Assembly: GCA_949752745.1 (NCBI GenBank)
Contig: OX457031.1
Coordinates: forward strand, 39,157,502-39,221,501
DNA length: 64,000 nucleotides
Direction of reading: 5' to 3'
Source: Protula sp. h YS-2021
Taxonomy: Eukaryota; Annelida; Polychaeta; Sabellida; Serpulidae
The first letter of the stretch is position 1. Each line of letters starts with the position of its first letter. The position numbers were made by a program, and so were the translations under genes. Positions 1 to 12,300 of this stretch are shown one piece after another. Under the pieces are notes generated by a model. It made no database searches and was not told the DNA's origin. It saw only the letters and a program-made list of their open reading frames with translations.

Positions 1-647
1 CCCGGGGCACACCTTTGGACGTAGGCATTTCCGTTTGTACACACCACGAAGCTGGCATCGTCATTATAGTACATCCCGTCTTCACCACACTTTCCTGGTG
101 GTAAGTAACAAGCATAAAAAGAAGTGGGGGGGGGGGGGGAGTGATGCCACTGGTTTGAAAATATAAAAGAAGGCTGCGGCATCGCCTCTTTTCTATTAAA
201 TGAAAAAGTAACACTATACCAATTTAACATTATATTAGCTGGGCGAGCGTTATGGCCGTATCACGGCGTCTGTCTGTCCTGATCTAATCTTGAAATATTA
301 CTAATCGAAAAGTAATAATTGAGCAAAGCAACATACTGTGACACACGCCATGTAGGGATCTAGCATTTAGTTTCAGGCATATCGCGATTTTCAAAATGGC
401 TTGTAAACGCCATCTTGGTTTTTACATAAAATTAAAGTTAGTTTAGTATTAACTTGATTTGAATGTATACTAAAATATCTACGACTTGTACATTAAACTT
501 CGTCCACATAAAATATTTTTAAAGCCACTCACCTGGATAGTAACCATGGAAATGTAAAGGATATCCGTAATATCCCGGATAAGGAATAACGGAGCATTCT
601 GCAGCCACAAAAAGTGCGACAGCCACCAAGCAAAAAACCAATTTCAT
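1..647 (-). CDS. Secreted peritrophin-A (CBM14) chitin-binding protein, 5' exons only
   Basis: Two exons are visible: 533-647 (start codon at 647, phase-1 donor GTGAGT) and 1-94 (acceptor after CCACCAG), continuing off the left edge. The protein begins MKLVFCLVAVALFVAAEC, a clear signal peptide, followed by a Tyr/Gly/Pro-rich stretch (IPYPGYYGYP, then HFHGYYP). Exon 2 encodes the first half of a peritrophin-A domain: Cys-Gly-Glu-Asp-Gly-Met-Tyr-Tyr, then FVVCTNG and AYVQRCAPG, matching the family pattern in which Cys and aromatic residues bind chitin. Such proteins are extracellular and occur in peritrophic matrices, cuticle and shell matrix. The phase fits exactly (38 codons plus 1 nt, then 2 nt). 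A TATA box lies about 100 bp upstream. The C-terminal half and any further domains are outside the window. The domain call is strong; the biological role is inference. Confidence 0.82.
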
Positions 648-741
648 TTTTAAATTATTGAAATTTTGACTATTACTCGGAACCCTAGCCTTAGTGCTTG
701 AAGTAGCTTGTAACAGACAACTACCAAGTTATTTGGAATAC

Positions 742-756
742 ATATATATACACCTA
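742..756 (-). promoter_or_regulatory. Probable TATA box of the CBM14 gene
   Basis: On the minus strand the sequence reads GTGTATATATATG, about 100 bp upstream of the start codon at 647. That would put the transcription start near 715-720 and give a 5' UTR of about 70 nt. The position suits a TATA promoter, but short TA runs are also common microsatellites here. Confidence 0.45.
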
Positions 757-759
757 GGA

Positions 760-2000
760 TCTACCGTCTGAGTGCCAAAAAATATGTATTGGACAGTGCA
801 CCACGTTGCACCCCCACCCCTGGTTATGTCGCCTGTGTGTACCACGTGGTGTTTTTTTTTTTTTTGTAAATCAAAGGCCAAGTCGGTACAGAATCAAAGA
901 GACCTTAGAGTGGAGTGAAGGATGTTTGATTTTGGCACAATTATTCCCATCCATCTCATTCAAATAATGGTCAGTTTTACACATAATAAACTGGGCAGCT
1001 GTAGTTCAGAATTTGGCAATTGGCCTAATGGATTATTGTCTGCAAAACATGTCGTTTACAATTAGCTGTGATGTGTTTTCATAACCCTAATGCTTTACAT
1101 GGTGCCCGTTCCAAATAAAAGTGCACTGGTCGCCAAAAGTATTAAAATCATAGTGAGTAAAGGTCAAAAGGGATGGTCAGATGTAAATAATATATGAACA
1201 CCATGTGCCACTCGAAATGCGTGTAACAGTTGACTTTAGGATCGAAATTGGTGGGGGTGATTTGTGTCAATGCGTTCTTCATAGTAAAATCGAAAGAGTG
1301 TTATTTAACTAGACCGAATTGCGCTACATACTTGCAAAAACCACAAGACAAAACTGGATGTTTTACATGATGACCGAGGTCAAAGTCACCGAGGTACCTC
1401 TTTAGTAACCTCTTTTAGGCCAAACGATCGAAAATGGACTCAAAATAGCTCTATCACCCACGGTTATCTCGATAATAGTCAACTTTGGTTTTTTTGCCTT
1501 GACCATAAACGAGGTCAAGGTCACAGAGGTACCTCTCGCCGTATTTCTAACCGTTTTCGAGATAATGGTCAATTCCCGGTTTTTGACCTTGACCATGACC
1601 AAGGAGATCAAGTCATTGACGTACCTCTTATATCACGTCTTACAAGCCCAAAGGGTCGCAAATAAACTCCAGATCGCTCTATCTGTAACTGCTTTCGAGA
1701 AAATTATCAATTTCTCGAAAAAAGGAATAAAAAAGGAATAAAAAGGAATAAAAAAGAAATAAACTGTCGGAATATCATTACATTGTTTGCAAGTGGGATT
1801 AAAGCATCCTTCTTCAAGAGCATTTCAAAACTCTATTGGCTCAGGCAAATTAATTTGGTTTGTAGATTGTTAAAAAATCCTTATAACCACATAAAATGGT
1901 TGAGATTAAGCAGAGACAATAAATGCAGAAGTAACATGGCACAAAAAGGTTTTTATTTAGCTATTTCGATAAAATATATTCCTAACATCCAAGTTGCAGT
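760..2000. other. Intergenic DNA with AGGTCA-rich repeat, no gene seen
   Basis: No exon with splice signals or family similarity is recognisable. From about 1,372 to 1,620 a diverged repeat recurs three times around the core GAGGTCAAGGTCACAGAGG followed by TACCTC, with intervening GATAATGGTCAA motifs. The small open frames here have no coding character. A plus-strand A-rich tail-like run (AAAAGGAATAA repeats) sits at 1,717-1,760. Confidence 0.5.
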
Positions 2001-2004
2001 TACA

Positions 2005-2146
2005 CAGTAAAGCCTCGGTTACAGTAAAACCTCGGTTAGTTAACACCTGTCGTTAAGGAACAACCTCTAATAGCGAAACATATGCTTCTTGGTCCCATTT
2101 CATATTATTTATTCAACGGTTCACCTCCATTAAGGGTACCCCACTG
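2005..2146. mobile_element. Possible pogo/Tigger-type MITE
   Basis: The segment starts with two near copies of CAGTAAAACCTCGGTTA-like sequence (2,005 and 2,022) and ends with a segment whose complement starts CAGTGGGGTACCC. CAGT ends followed by an A/C-rich block are typical of pogo/Tigger termini, and three better examples lie in this window. Terminal identity beyond CAGT is poor, so this is tentative. Confidence 0.35.
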
Positions 2147-2149
2147 TGA

Positions 2150-3039
2150 ACTGAACGTTTTTGCGTCCCAAAGGCGTGTCCTTTTATTTTTGCTGTAGCA
2201 CTTTTTATGTGCCTCACTTTGATTGTGACAAACAGGCCACATTTTAATTGTGCAAATTATATTGGTTCTAATCTAAGTGTTCTTCTAACATAATTTTATA
2301 CAATGTGGAAAATGGGTGACCGTAAATACCGTGCCATATATCGTTGACAAAAGCAAAAGGTTGCTTGGATACAGGCTTAAGGAGATCTAAAATTACAGCA
2401 GCTGTAACTGCTAAAATTGATCTAAGAAATAAAAACAATGAGAAGTAACGTGCTGTGGAAATATGCAAATGAAAAATGTGTATTAATACTAAAAGAACAT
2501 GTTTGTTGCTACAGTTTTCATACTAGTCTTTATCGTTTACAACAGCGAGTGTTTTAACAGAAAACAAGAAAAAAGTATAACTCTTTTTTTTCCCATATTA
2601 ACATGACTAAAAGCATCATGGTCACATTAACGCAGTGCATTGAATAAAAGCTACACTATCGTACATGACTTTTTTAAATACCTAGGCTAAATCCGACCGT
2701 GCAGTAACAACGTTTAAAGCATACTATATTACGAATAAGGATCAGTCTTAATCTGGCTTGAAATCGAATAATTAAACTTTTTAAAAACTGTTAATAAGAC
2801 CTCAAGATGAACATTAAAATATCTAAAGAATACACAAGAATATATAGAGGCATTATGCCTACCTGAATTAGCCAAAGATGTTTCTTTAGCAAAAACGAGA
2901 CTGGTTAAAGTACTCGTTGAAGAACATACAAAGTGATTATACAAGATAAAAAAACGAACAAATCGTTGTCTTCAACTTGTATTTCTTTTTTAAATTTTAG
3001 ATATTATAGGTCATTAGAAAGTCAGAGTGACGAAACGTA
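2150..3039. other. 3' flank of the vWA-C1q gene, no feature recognised
   Basis: About 900 bp lie between the possible MITE and the stop codon of the vWA-C1q gene. No canonical AATAAA on the minus strand is evident close to the stop, so the polyadenylation site is not placed. Short open frames here have no recognisable domains. Confidence 0.4.
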
Positions 3040-3737
3040 TTAGGGCAGTGTGTGGAGAAGCACCCCAGTGAAGCCATAGAGCGACCTGCCCTCGTGGGTG
3101 CACTGCATGATCGCTGGCCCGTGCATATCCTGTACCTGCACGTACACCTTTTCCTTGGGCTCGCACACCACCACGGTATCGGTAGACATAGCGCCGCTGG
3201 GGGAGACGTAGGCGAGGGCAGAAACGACGTCATTCTCCTTCATGATTGCCGTAGCCATGCCTGGATATATTCCACTCGCTGTGTGCGTAAACAGGTACAA
3301 GCCTGTGGAGGAAGAACATGATATCGAAATGCTTGTGTTTACCCAAGGTAAAATTCACATAAAAAGCCAACGCGCTGTCCCATAATAGTGAAGAACCGAA
3401 CTTTCAATAGTAATGTTTCATGACATTAAGAATTTATCCGTTTCACGGAACAATGACAACAAAAAGTGCACATAAAGGCACCGTTGCATTTTTTTATATA
3501 TTGATAAATACTATATTTAAGAGAGCGCGTATGATCGTAACCATGACAACGCATGCGCGCATGACACCGACCTCTGCACGGACACGTGAACACGCCTTTC
3601 TCGGTATTGTAGTATTCGCCGACGTTGGTGAAGGTGGCGTCGAAGCGCATGACGGAGTTCATAGTCAGCGACATCTCTGGGCCTTCAGCGTAGGCCGAAA
3701 ATGCAACGGCACCTGGAACATCGGCAAATGGCATCCC
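3040..3737 (-). CDS. C-terminal C1q domain (two exons)
   Basis: Exon 3572-3737 encodes GAVAFSAYAEG, VMRFDATFTNVGEYYN and KGVFTCPCRG. Exon 3040-3302 encodes LYLFTHTASG, then VVVCEPKEKVYVQVQD and SLYGFTGVLLHTLP before TAA. These match the C1q pattern: an N-terminal F-S-A strand, F-D..N.G..YN, G-x-F..P..G-x-Y-x-F, and a closing S-x-x-x-F-x-G-x-L-L. About 140 residues is normal length. Unusual points are Cys residues in FTCPCRG, VVCEP and IMQCTHEG that could form disulfides. The joining intron has a weak donor (GTCGGT) but matching phase 1. No collagen repeat precedes the domain, so trimerisation would rest on the C1q head itself. Confidence 0.88.
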
Positions 3738-5032
3738 CTTATAACGTCATGACACTAGCAGTTCTTGATAGATTGTTGAACGCGACAACTGTTTTCACGG
3801 ACGAATCAGGTTTAAGGGAAGGAGAGCGGTGGCAGCCTCCAGTACAGCTGTAGTTGAAGTAGTCACATTGCCGCAGCTCATCTCCCTCCATTTTACTTAT
3901 GACGTATGTGATTTAAACATGATACACGCACATGTGTGAGCTGAACACACAAAGTCTGAAAAAGACTTTGGGTTGGACTAAATAAAGCAACCAACTGCAA
4001 CCTTTTAGAAAAGTTGAATTGACGTCTGGATGTTTACTGTAGCAACCAGCATGATAAGTGCGTCTGGCGAAAAATAAAAAGATGCAGCTGGGAGGAGGGG
4101 AGAGGCTCAACCCTTTGCCATTACATTCTTGTTGAGTTGATGAGAAGAAAAATGACCCCAATAATTTGCATTAACACAGAAAAACACGTACCCTCTGTTG
4201 GTGCTGGGCAGATCGGTTCTTCTGATGGACAGAGCTGCAAGACCAACAGCAACACAAAATTACCTCACAGATAACATTATAAAAAGTTTGAAATCTTGCG
4301 TATAATTAAACGAATATGTTAAACTCATTTTATCTACTCGTTTTGGGTTTAATGGAACCCCATACCATTTCCATTAAGGTAATGCAACTTTCCTTCGCGG
4401 ATAAAAAAACACGTTTTATTATAGAGAAAGCCTATATACCCGCTGCACAATATCGTCCACTTCCCCTTTCAGCTCCCCGAAATTCTGAACACGGAAGAAG
4501 TCCCTCTCTCTGTCATTCACCAGCTGGCTCACGAAGGCCTCATCAATGCCCGGTGTCACGCCGACTGCCACAATATCTACGCCACTGTCCCTCAGCGCCA
4601 TCGCCTGTGAATAGCGTCAGCGAAACTGCTTAAAACGCCTATTTGAACTTAATGAAGGGCTTGTAATGTTATTTTTTGGACTCTAGAGAGAGCCAGAATA
4701 TAATTTTTCTAGTAAATTTTGTGAATTAAACAACTTTAGATAGACGTCTTACACTACGCCAATCAACATCGGGTTTCGGTTGATTATGGAAGTTCAAACA
4801 AGACCTACCTGTCGAAGGACGATACGAAAACGTTGCAAATCGACGTCGCAACAACGTTTATTGCGGGACATACTATAACTTCGAGTAGCAACGTTGTGTA
4901 GACTGGGAAAATATTAATCTAGAATCGTTATCTAAACAGTGACAATCATAGGAAGTTGTGGTCACCCCTCAATCACAGCTCCTCAGCCTTGGGCGATCCG
5001 GCAACGCAAGATATTGTGAAGTTAACTTTTCA

Positions 5033-5066
<34 letters not shown>

Positions 5067-7432
5067 AAATAGGTGGGAAATAAGAATGTCCGTGGACATT
5101 GTGCCAAGCCGTAAAAGCGAAGAGATTACTAAGGTGGATGGAGGAAAAACCAATTTTGAAAAAAAAGATTAGTTAGAACGCCGCATGGGCAACGTGGCTA
5201 TCAAAAGTAATCGATAAGAATTTGTAGGACGAACAGCATTTTTTTGTTTGGCCAGTTTCTGCCGAACTGATAACAAAAATACTACCACTCCGCTAAAGGG
5301 AAAAAGAAGAGAAGAAAAAAAAGAAAAAGAAAAAGGAAATGAATATATGAACCTTCTGAGACAGGCAGAATTATGAAAATGGAATGGTAAATCCTGTGAA
5401 GGTAGACAATGAAAAAGTATGCCAAGAGCGAGACTTTTTAACTCACAACCTCTTACTTCGCAGGCTACAACGCAAATCACTGCTTCTGTGGGAGGCAGAA
5501 CTATAAATAGTACCTAGCAACCCGGTAAAGAGATACACTGAAAAAACTTCGCCTTGAGGAGAGCTTAAACCCCATACCTGCTGATTATCAGTCCAACACA
5601 TAACCACTTGAGCTATTTTGGCAAGTGGTTATTCAACCGCTGAATAAGCATTAAGTACGAGCTCATTGTGATTTTTCTGTCATTTGGACGTTTTTGGGCA
5701 ATTTTGGCCACATCGTCAAACAAACTACAAGCCTGACGCAGGAGTTTGAAAAACAATCGGACCATAAACGTAGGAAGAAAAGCGTTTCGAGAAATTGTTT
5801 ACACACCGACACAACCACACACATACACATACCGTCACACACACAACGGACGACAGATAACACAAAGTGATGAGTATGGCTCACTGACGATAGTCGGCAG
5901 GCCGAAAACTTGCGCATTCCTGAAATTCCCACATTTTACGTCCTACCTTTAGTCTATTGTCTCAATTAAACTAGATAAAAACACATGTTGTTAGTACTAC
6001 CTGTGATAGTGCTAATGTCGTATTATCTGCCTTGCCGTCAGTAAGGAGGACAATTACGTCACGTGCGTGTAAACGGTCCCCATTTTCTTGCTGCAAGATC
6101 TCGTTTCGCACGAGACTTAGCGCCGCCCCCGTGTTTGTGGTGCCTGCAAGAAACAAGGTCTAAGTACAAGTCAAGGCACTCTCACGATAGTAATTTAACC
6201 GATCAAAAGGGGGAAGGGTGTTGCTTAGTTATTCACGGCTAAAATTAATTGAAATTTTAAAATAAATTCTATATTTAAAAAAAAATAAAGTTAAATTTAG
6301 ATCTTAAACATAGTAAAATCTCAATAACCGGACACCAGCGGGACTGAACTAATTTGTCCGGCTTAGCGAGGTGTCTTATTGAAGGACCCTCATTTTTCAC
6401 GATTTAGCGTAATAGTACAATAATATATTGCCTGTACAAAGAAATTATGTATGTCACACTTCAATTTTTTTCACAAAGATAATGACTTGCAGTATGACTT
6501 GATTGGAAGGGTTGAGGAAAAATAAGTCCCCTCAGATGAAAATACCCAATGCCAAAATTCACCCCTTTTGGAAACTGCGGAGAGAAGTCCCCCCCCCCGC
6601 CCCGCCCCGCCCCCCCCCCCCATTCTTTGCCATAGTCGGAGAAAACACCCTTACGTTTAAACAAGCAATCTATCCATTCATTTGCCCCCCTTTCCCCGTG
6701 GATATTCTCAAGCGTGTAGATTTCAGGGGGATTTTTATCGGATTTGTTTGGAAGTGCTAGAAACAGCAATCCCATTTCATCCATGTTCAATATGTTGTTT
6801 GATTCGTATGTGTCAGTAATGGTTTGGGATATGTATGCCCGGCTTTTGACCACATCGAGATTAACGCACGCTCCCTTATTACAGAATGACTTAAGTAGAA
6901 TATTTTTTGCATTTCGAAATTCATCAAACCATCCATTAGATGCCTTAAAATCATTAAGCCCAAATTGTATTACAAATTCTTTTGCTTTTTCTGCAATAGA
7001 GGTTCAAAAAGCGCTGCGTTATGAATCTTAATTCAGTACCGATAGACACGTATCAGGGCCTTATTGAAAGCGTCAGGTATATCAAGGTGATTTATGAAGT
7101 AAAAGTTGCATTTGGTACCACGCTTTATGTCCGGAATAGTGAGGTGTCCCGTTTATTGAGGTTTCTTTACCATAGAAATGAATAAAAAAATGAAAAGTGA
7201 CGGACAAGAGCTGTCTGGTATAGTGATTTATCCAGTTTGTCGAAGGGGGTGGACCTGAGCTTTTAATGTATTTTTAATTCTTGTGCTGGAAAGGTCATTA
7301 AAGCTAAAACCAAGGTATACAGCACCAAACCAGTGTTTAAACCACTAAGATTTTAAATAAGAAAGAAATCGATTTCAACTGCTAGAATAAAAACAAAAAC
7401 AAAATACATAAAAAATAAAGCAAAATTAACTA

Positions 7433-7471
<39 letters not shown>

Positions 7472-9302
7472 CGAAATTAACTATTAAAGGAGTCCCCTAC
7501 TCACCTCCTCTGTATTCCAGATTAAGTATGTAGTCGATTAAGGCATTCCTGTTATAGATGTCGTTCAGCTTTAAATGCAGAACCGCACTGTGAGCACAAA
7601 ACAACCGGGGGTCAGTATCTTGTTTACCCATATTTCCCGATTTGTAAAACTTACAAATCGATAAAGAAATCACCAGTCAAGAAAAACAATGAGCCCACCT
7701 CCCCCACCCCCTCCCATTCCGAGAAAAAAAACGACGAAAAAATGTCCCCAATCCAAATATCTGAGTCTCCGACTGAACAGTAAAGAGGTCAGGAAAACGA
7801 GTCTAAATTCTTCATTTTTTACTCTTCAAAAATCTCAAGCCATCCTACAGTGGTGCACAGATTTGTAACATTCATATCAGTGTTTTAATTTGCCTAAAAC
7901 AAATCCTGTCAGATTGTTGCAGGGATGTTTGGCATGCGTCAATAATACTTACTCGCCACCAAATGTAACAATCGCAACGCGAGTGTCGAGCTGACCGACA
8001 GAGATTTCACGGATCACACTTCCGATAAACATCCTGATAAGATCCCAGTTCCCTTTGACGTCACTGTCATCCTCGATGCTACCCGACTCGTCAATTACGA
8101 GGACGAGATCGAGACCACATTCTGCACTCGGTGGTGGTTCGGTGGTGGTTGTGGTAGTGGTGGTTGTAGTTGTGGTGGTTGTCATAGTGTCAGGGCATAC
8201 CTAAAATTTAAAATCAAATTAGGGAGGGGCGGATTCTACACGATGCTGCATGAAATATCAAAAGTGAAATGCAGTAGAGTTCTACCTTCATTTCAATTTA
8301 CAGCACATATTCATGATGTTTGTAAGATCTTTCGTCTTGGATTCCAGGTCAGAAACAAGATTGTAAACTTTTTATCACTGTATATTGCAGTTTGTGAAGT
8401 GTCATTGGCCATTTGTGTTTGTTTTTGATACTAAGTTATATTCGGAATAAAAATTCTATGATTAACAGTTAAACAAGATGAAGAAGAGAAGAACGAAAAA
8501 TAAAATGATGATAATACGATAACTTGAAACTTTTGCAGCAATGTATTATTTTCTAGTATAAACATAAGGGAAGAACAAGGTGGGAACAGGTGGGCTACAG
8601 GCTCCTTGAAGACCAAGGAAAACCGTTTTTCTATTGAAAATAATACAGGAGTTTTAAAAGTAGATGGAATTACACACTACATAATCACTGAATTACGACA
8701 ACAAACCGTTAATATTTAATTAATATCAAATTTAATGTGGCAGAAGAAACCATTCTCCCGAAGTAAATTGTTGTTAGAGCAAAATAAACAGCTGACGCAA
8801 AAAATCCATATAAAAACGAAAATAAAAAGTGTCTAACCTCATTTATGATTCGTTGAGTTAATCCCTGTAGAACATTGAAATCGTTCGCTTTGAAGAAATC
8901 GTTTTCAGGATTACTCGCGATACTTCTTAACTCCACCTCGTCTATTCCACCGCTCACGCCTATCGCCAAGACACGAACGTTGGAGTCTTTCAACAACTTC
9001 ACCTGAATATAAGCACGGTCGTCTTTCTTACAGAGAAAAAAGCCGGGCGAAAAGTGTTTATTACAGTCAGCTGTTCCTTGTACATCGAGGTAAATTTTAT
9101 AAAAACTGAAACGTTTTGGATTCAAATTTAGTTAGATGCTCATCAATGATTCGTATTTCTTAAAACCGGACACACCTTCTTGAAGTACGAATAATTAATG
9201 AAATTAGGCAAAACGTACACAATAGGATCAGAAAGTTGTGACAAATAAAGCGATTAAACGAATTCTCGGTTGGCGAATTAAAGAAGATATACCGTAGAAT
9301 AC

Positions 9303-9381
<79 letters not shown>

Positions 9382-12300
9382 CTACCTCCGTGGGAAGCTG
9401 GGCGACATCGCGTGTACTGTTACCATCAGTGAGAAGAATCAGCATGTTAGGTGCCCCTGGTCTATCGCCGTGGTCTGGCTGGAATATCTGAGTCCGGGCT
9501 ACGAGCAGACCTCCTGTCGTGTTTGTGTTACCTGTACAATAGAATGCAACATGCGCATACGCTCTGTCGCATTTTTGTTGAAAGAATAGAACGGATCGCG
9601 CACATTGTGTTTTGCCGTTGTTGTATCATCATGGGAATCAGATCAGCCATGTACCAAAGACAATGTATTTTTATGTTCTTTGCTGGTAAATATCCCCTGT
9701 GTGTTTTGTGCTAACTGTAAACCAGACCACGCGAAGAATCGAACAAGCCATTACTGTAACACGATTCGAAAAGTTCTTTGCCAAATGTAACTCATAAGAT
9801 CAAAATATATCATTTAAATCTGTTCATTTCCTGAAGTATTGTATTCGCTTAATTTTTTTTGTGTGTGTTTTTGATATATTAAGCCTCACAGCCAGGAAGG
9901 GCGTCTAGAAAAATCACTTTTTAACTGCAAGCCGCTGTATTAACAACAGTTAAGTGTAAAGTTATAAATTAGATTCTGCTAATGCTTCCCTTAGCACACT
10001 GAACTTCCGGAAGCTTATGAATAAATTGATCTTTTTTTCATTTAAAACTCCACATAAAATATATTTCTGGCGCTAGAGTACTATTAAGTACGCAATAAAC
10101 TTCTGTTAATACGGATCTTATCCTTATCCGCAGAGTCCGGATGCTGACATCATAAACGTTAGATTTTCATAATCACTTGAAGGTAAACTGTACCTCCTTG
10201 ATGGTTAAGAGAACTGACGTACTCTGCCATGCTGTCTCTATCCAAATCATCCAGGTCAAAGTGCAGCGTCCCCCTTTTAATAGCAAATTAATCCCAGACA
10301 TTCATATGTATTAATACCTTGGCAATTTTGAAATATATATTTTAAAGTTATCATTAATAGAGAAGCTTATGTTAAACTTATTACATACTCATCACTTCAT
10401 ATCTGAAAATGTTTAAAAAGGACTTACTCGTTTCCGAAAGTCACTAAGCCAATCTGCACGGCACCACGGCCTACATCCAAGCCGAGGACGAAGTCCCGCA
10501 AGAAAGTTTTCACTTTGGGCCACTCTTGCTCAATGCTGCCTGACTCATCGACAACCAGTGCCACATCCATGATGCATCCTACAAGCATGACGTAAAATGC
10601 AAGAACGTCATGACTCATCCCACAAGCATGACGTAAAGCACGCGAAAGTCACGACTCATCCTACAAGCAAGACGTAAAACACGCGAACGTCATGACTCAC
10701 TCTACAAGCAAGACTTAAAAAGCAGGCGAATGTCATGACGCATCCTACAATCAAGACGTAGAGCACAAGAACGTCATGACTCATCCTACAAGCAAGACGT
10801 AAAGCACGCGAACGTCATGACTCGTTCTACAAGCAAGACGTAAAGCACGCGAACGTCATGACTCGTTCTACAAGCAAGACGTTAGCACGCGAATGTCATG
10901 ACGCATCCTACAAGCAAGACGTAGAGCACAAGAACGTCATGACTCATCCTACAAGCAAGACGTAAAGCACAAGAACGTCATGATGCATCTTAAAAGCATG
11001 ACATAAAGCAGGAGAACATGCATTATGATGCATAGAGGCGCATAATACATGGACGTCATGATGCATGATGCATGATGCATCCCACAAGCATGACGTTAAG
11101 CTCAAGATAAACACTATAAGAATGGCTTAGTGTGCATTACGACATACGCTATAGGAATGACCTAAAAAGCAGGGGTATGATGATACACGTTGTAAGAATG
11201 GAGAAGAGCGCACGAATCACACGATGTAAGCTACAGAAAACATATATAGCACAGACGTCCTGATTACACACAATAAGAATGACGTAGAGCGCCGTACATC
11301 ATGATGCACGCTATTAGAATGACGCCATGACCAATGCTATAAAAATGACACATTGTGCAGGGGCATCATGATACACGTTATGAAACTGGCGTAGAACATA
11401 AGCATACGCGTATGGCGCACTGGCGTCATGAAACAATCTGTAAGAATGGCACAGAGCTGACGATCGTTGCTGTAGTGACTGAGACTAAATTTTTCTCAAT
11501 AAAAAGATTTCGCTTTAAACTTAATTTGTATTGTATTCAAACATTTTCACTGTAGCAGTTGCAAAAAGTCTTGGTGACAGTTAAAAAAAAAAGAAGTTTC
11601 ATGATGTTGAAGTATTAATTAAGGGGAAATAAAGACCCTGATATTTTGGATATGGGTATTAACATGTAAGATATTAAGATATAATATGGGGTCCGGGACC
11701 ATACCTTTAAAACAAACCTCTTGGGCAATTAAAAGAGCTTTTAATGTCTTTCGCTGACCTTTTCATTCTGCGCGAGACGCTGGGTAGGTTATTTTAATAT
11801 TGTACACTGGTTATTAAGCGTGTTATATAAACCAATGTCGGGTAGTGCGCATGGGTCATTTTTGCTGGGGCCCAATATGAACTCGTTTATTCTGAGAAGG
11901 CGGAAAGCCATGTTATTACTGAATATTTATAGAATTTGAGCGTTACGTGTCAATGGTAGGTTTTTTTTTTACTCACCACATGCCTGTGTTAAAACAAAAA
12001 AGGTACATATGTGCAAAGACATCTCGTCTATTTTCCCTCCTGGCCTTGTTATTTTACTCGCTTGCCGTTTGTTTTTCTTTCTTTCTTTCTTTTTTATTTT
12101 TGCTCATGCGGCAAACACTTTGATTAAGAAAAATTTGACATGATTTCTTTTTAAAACTAATTTATGCACACTGGATAAGAAATAACTGGCGAGGGGACCA
12201 GTTGTCAATTAGCATTTGCAAAATTTAAAATCGCCATAAGTTTCCGCAACTGTCTTCAGCATATAATGCAATTTATTTAATCAACCAAACAGCTACTGTT

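Noticed and set aside
10424..10618. Start of vWA2 at an upstream Met (MSHDVLAFY onward)
   Set aside because: That Met lies in minisatellite sequence on the intron side of the acceptor GCTTGTAG. The homologous exons of vWA1 and vWA3 begin at the Gly-Cys or linker position.
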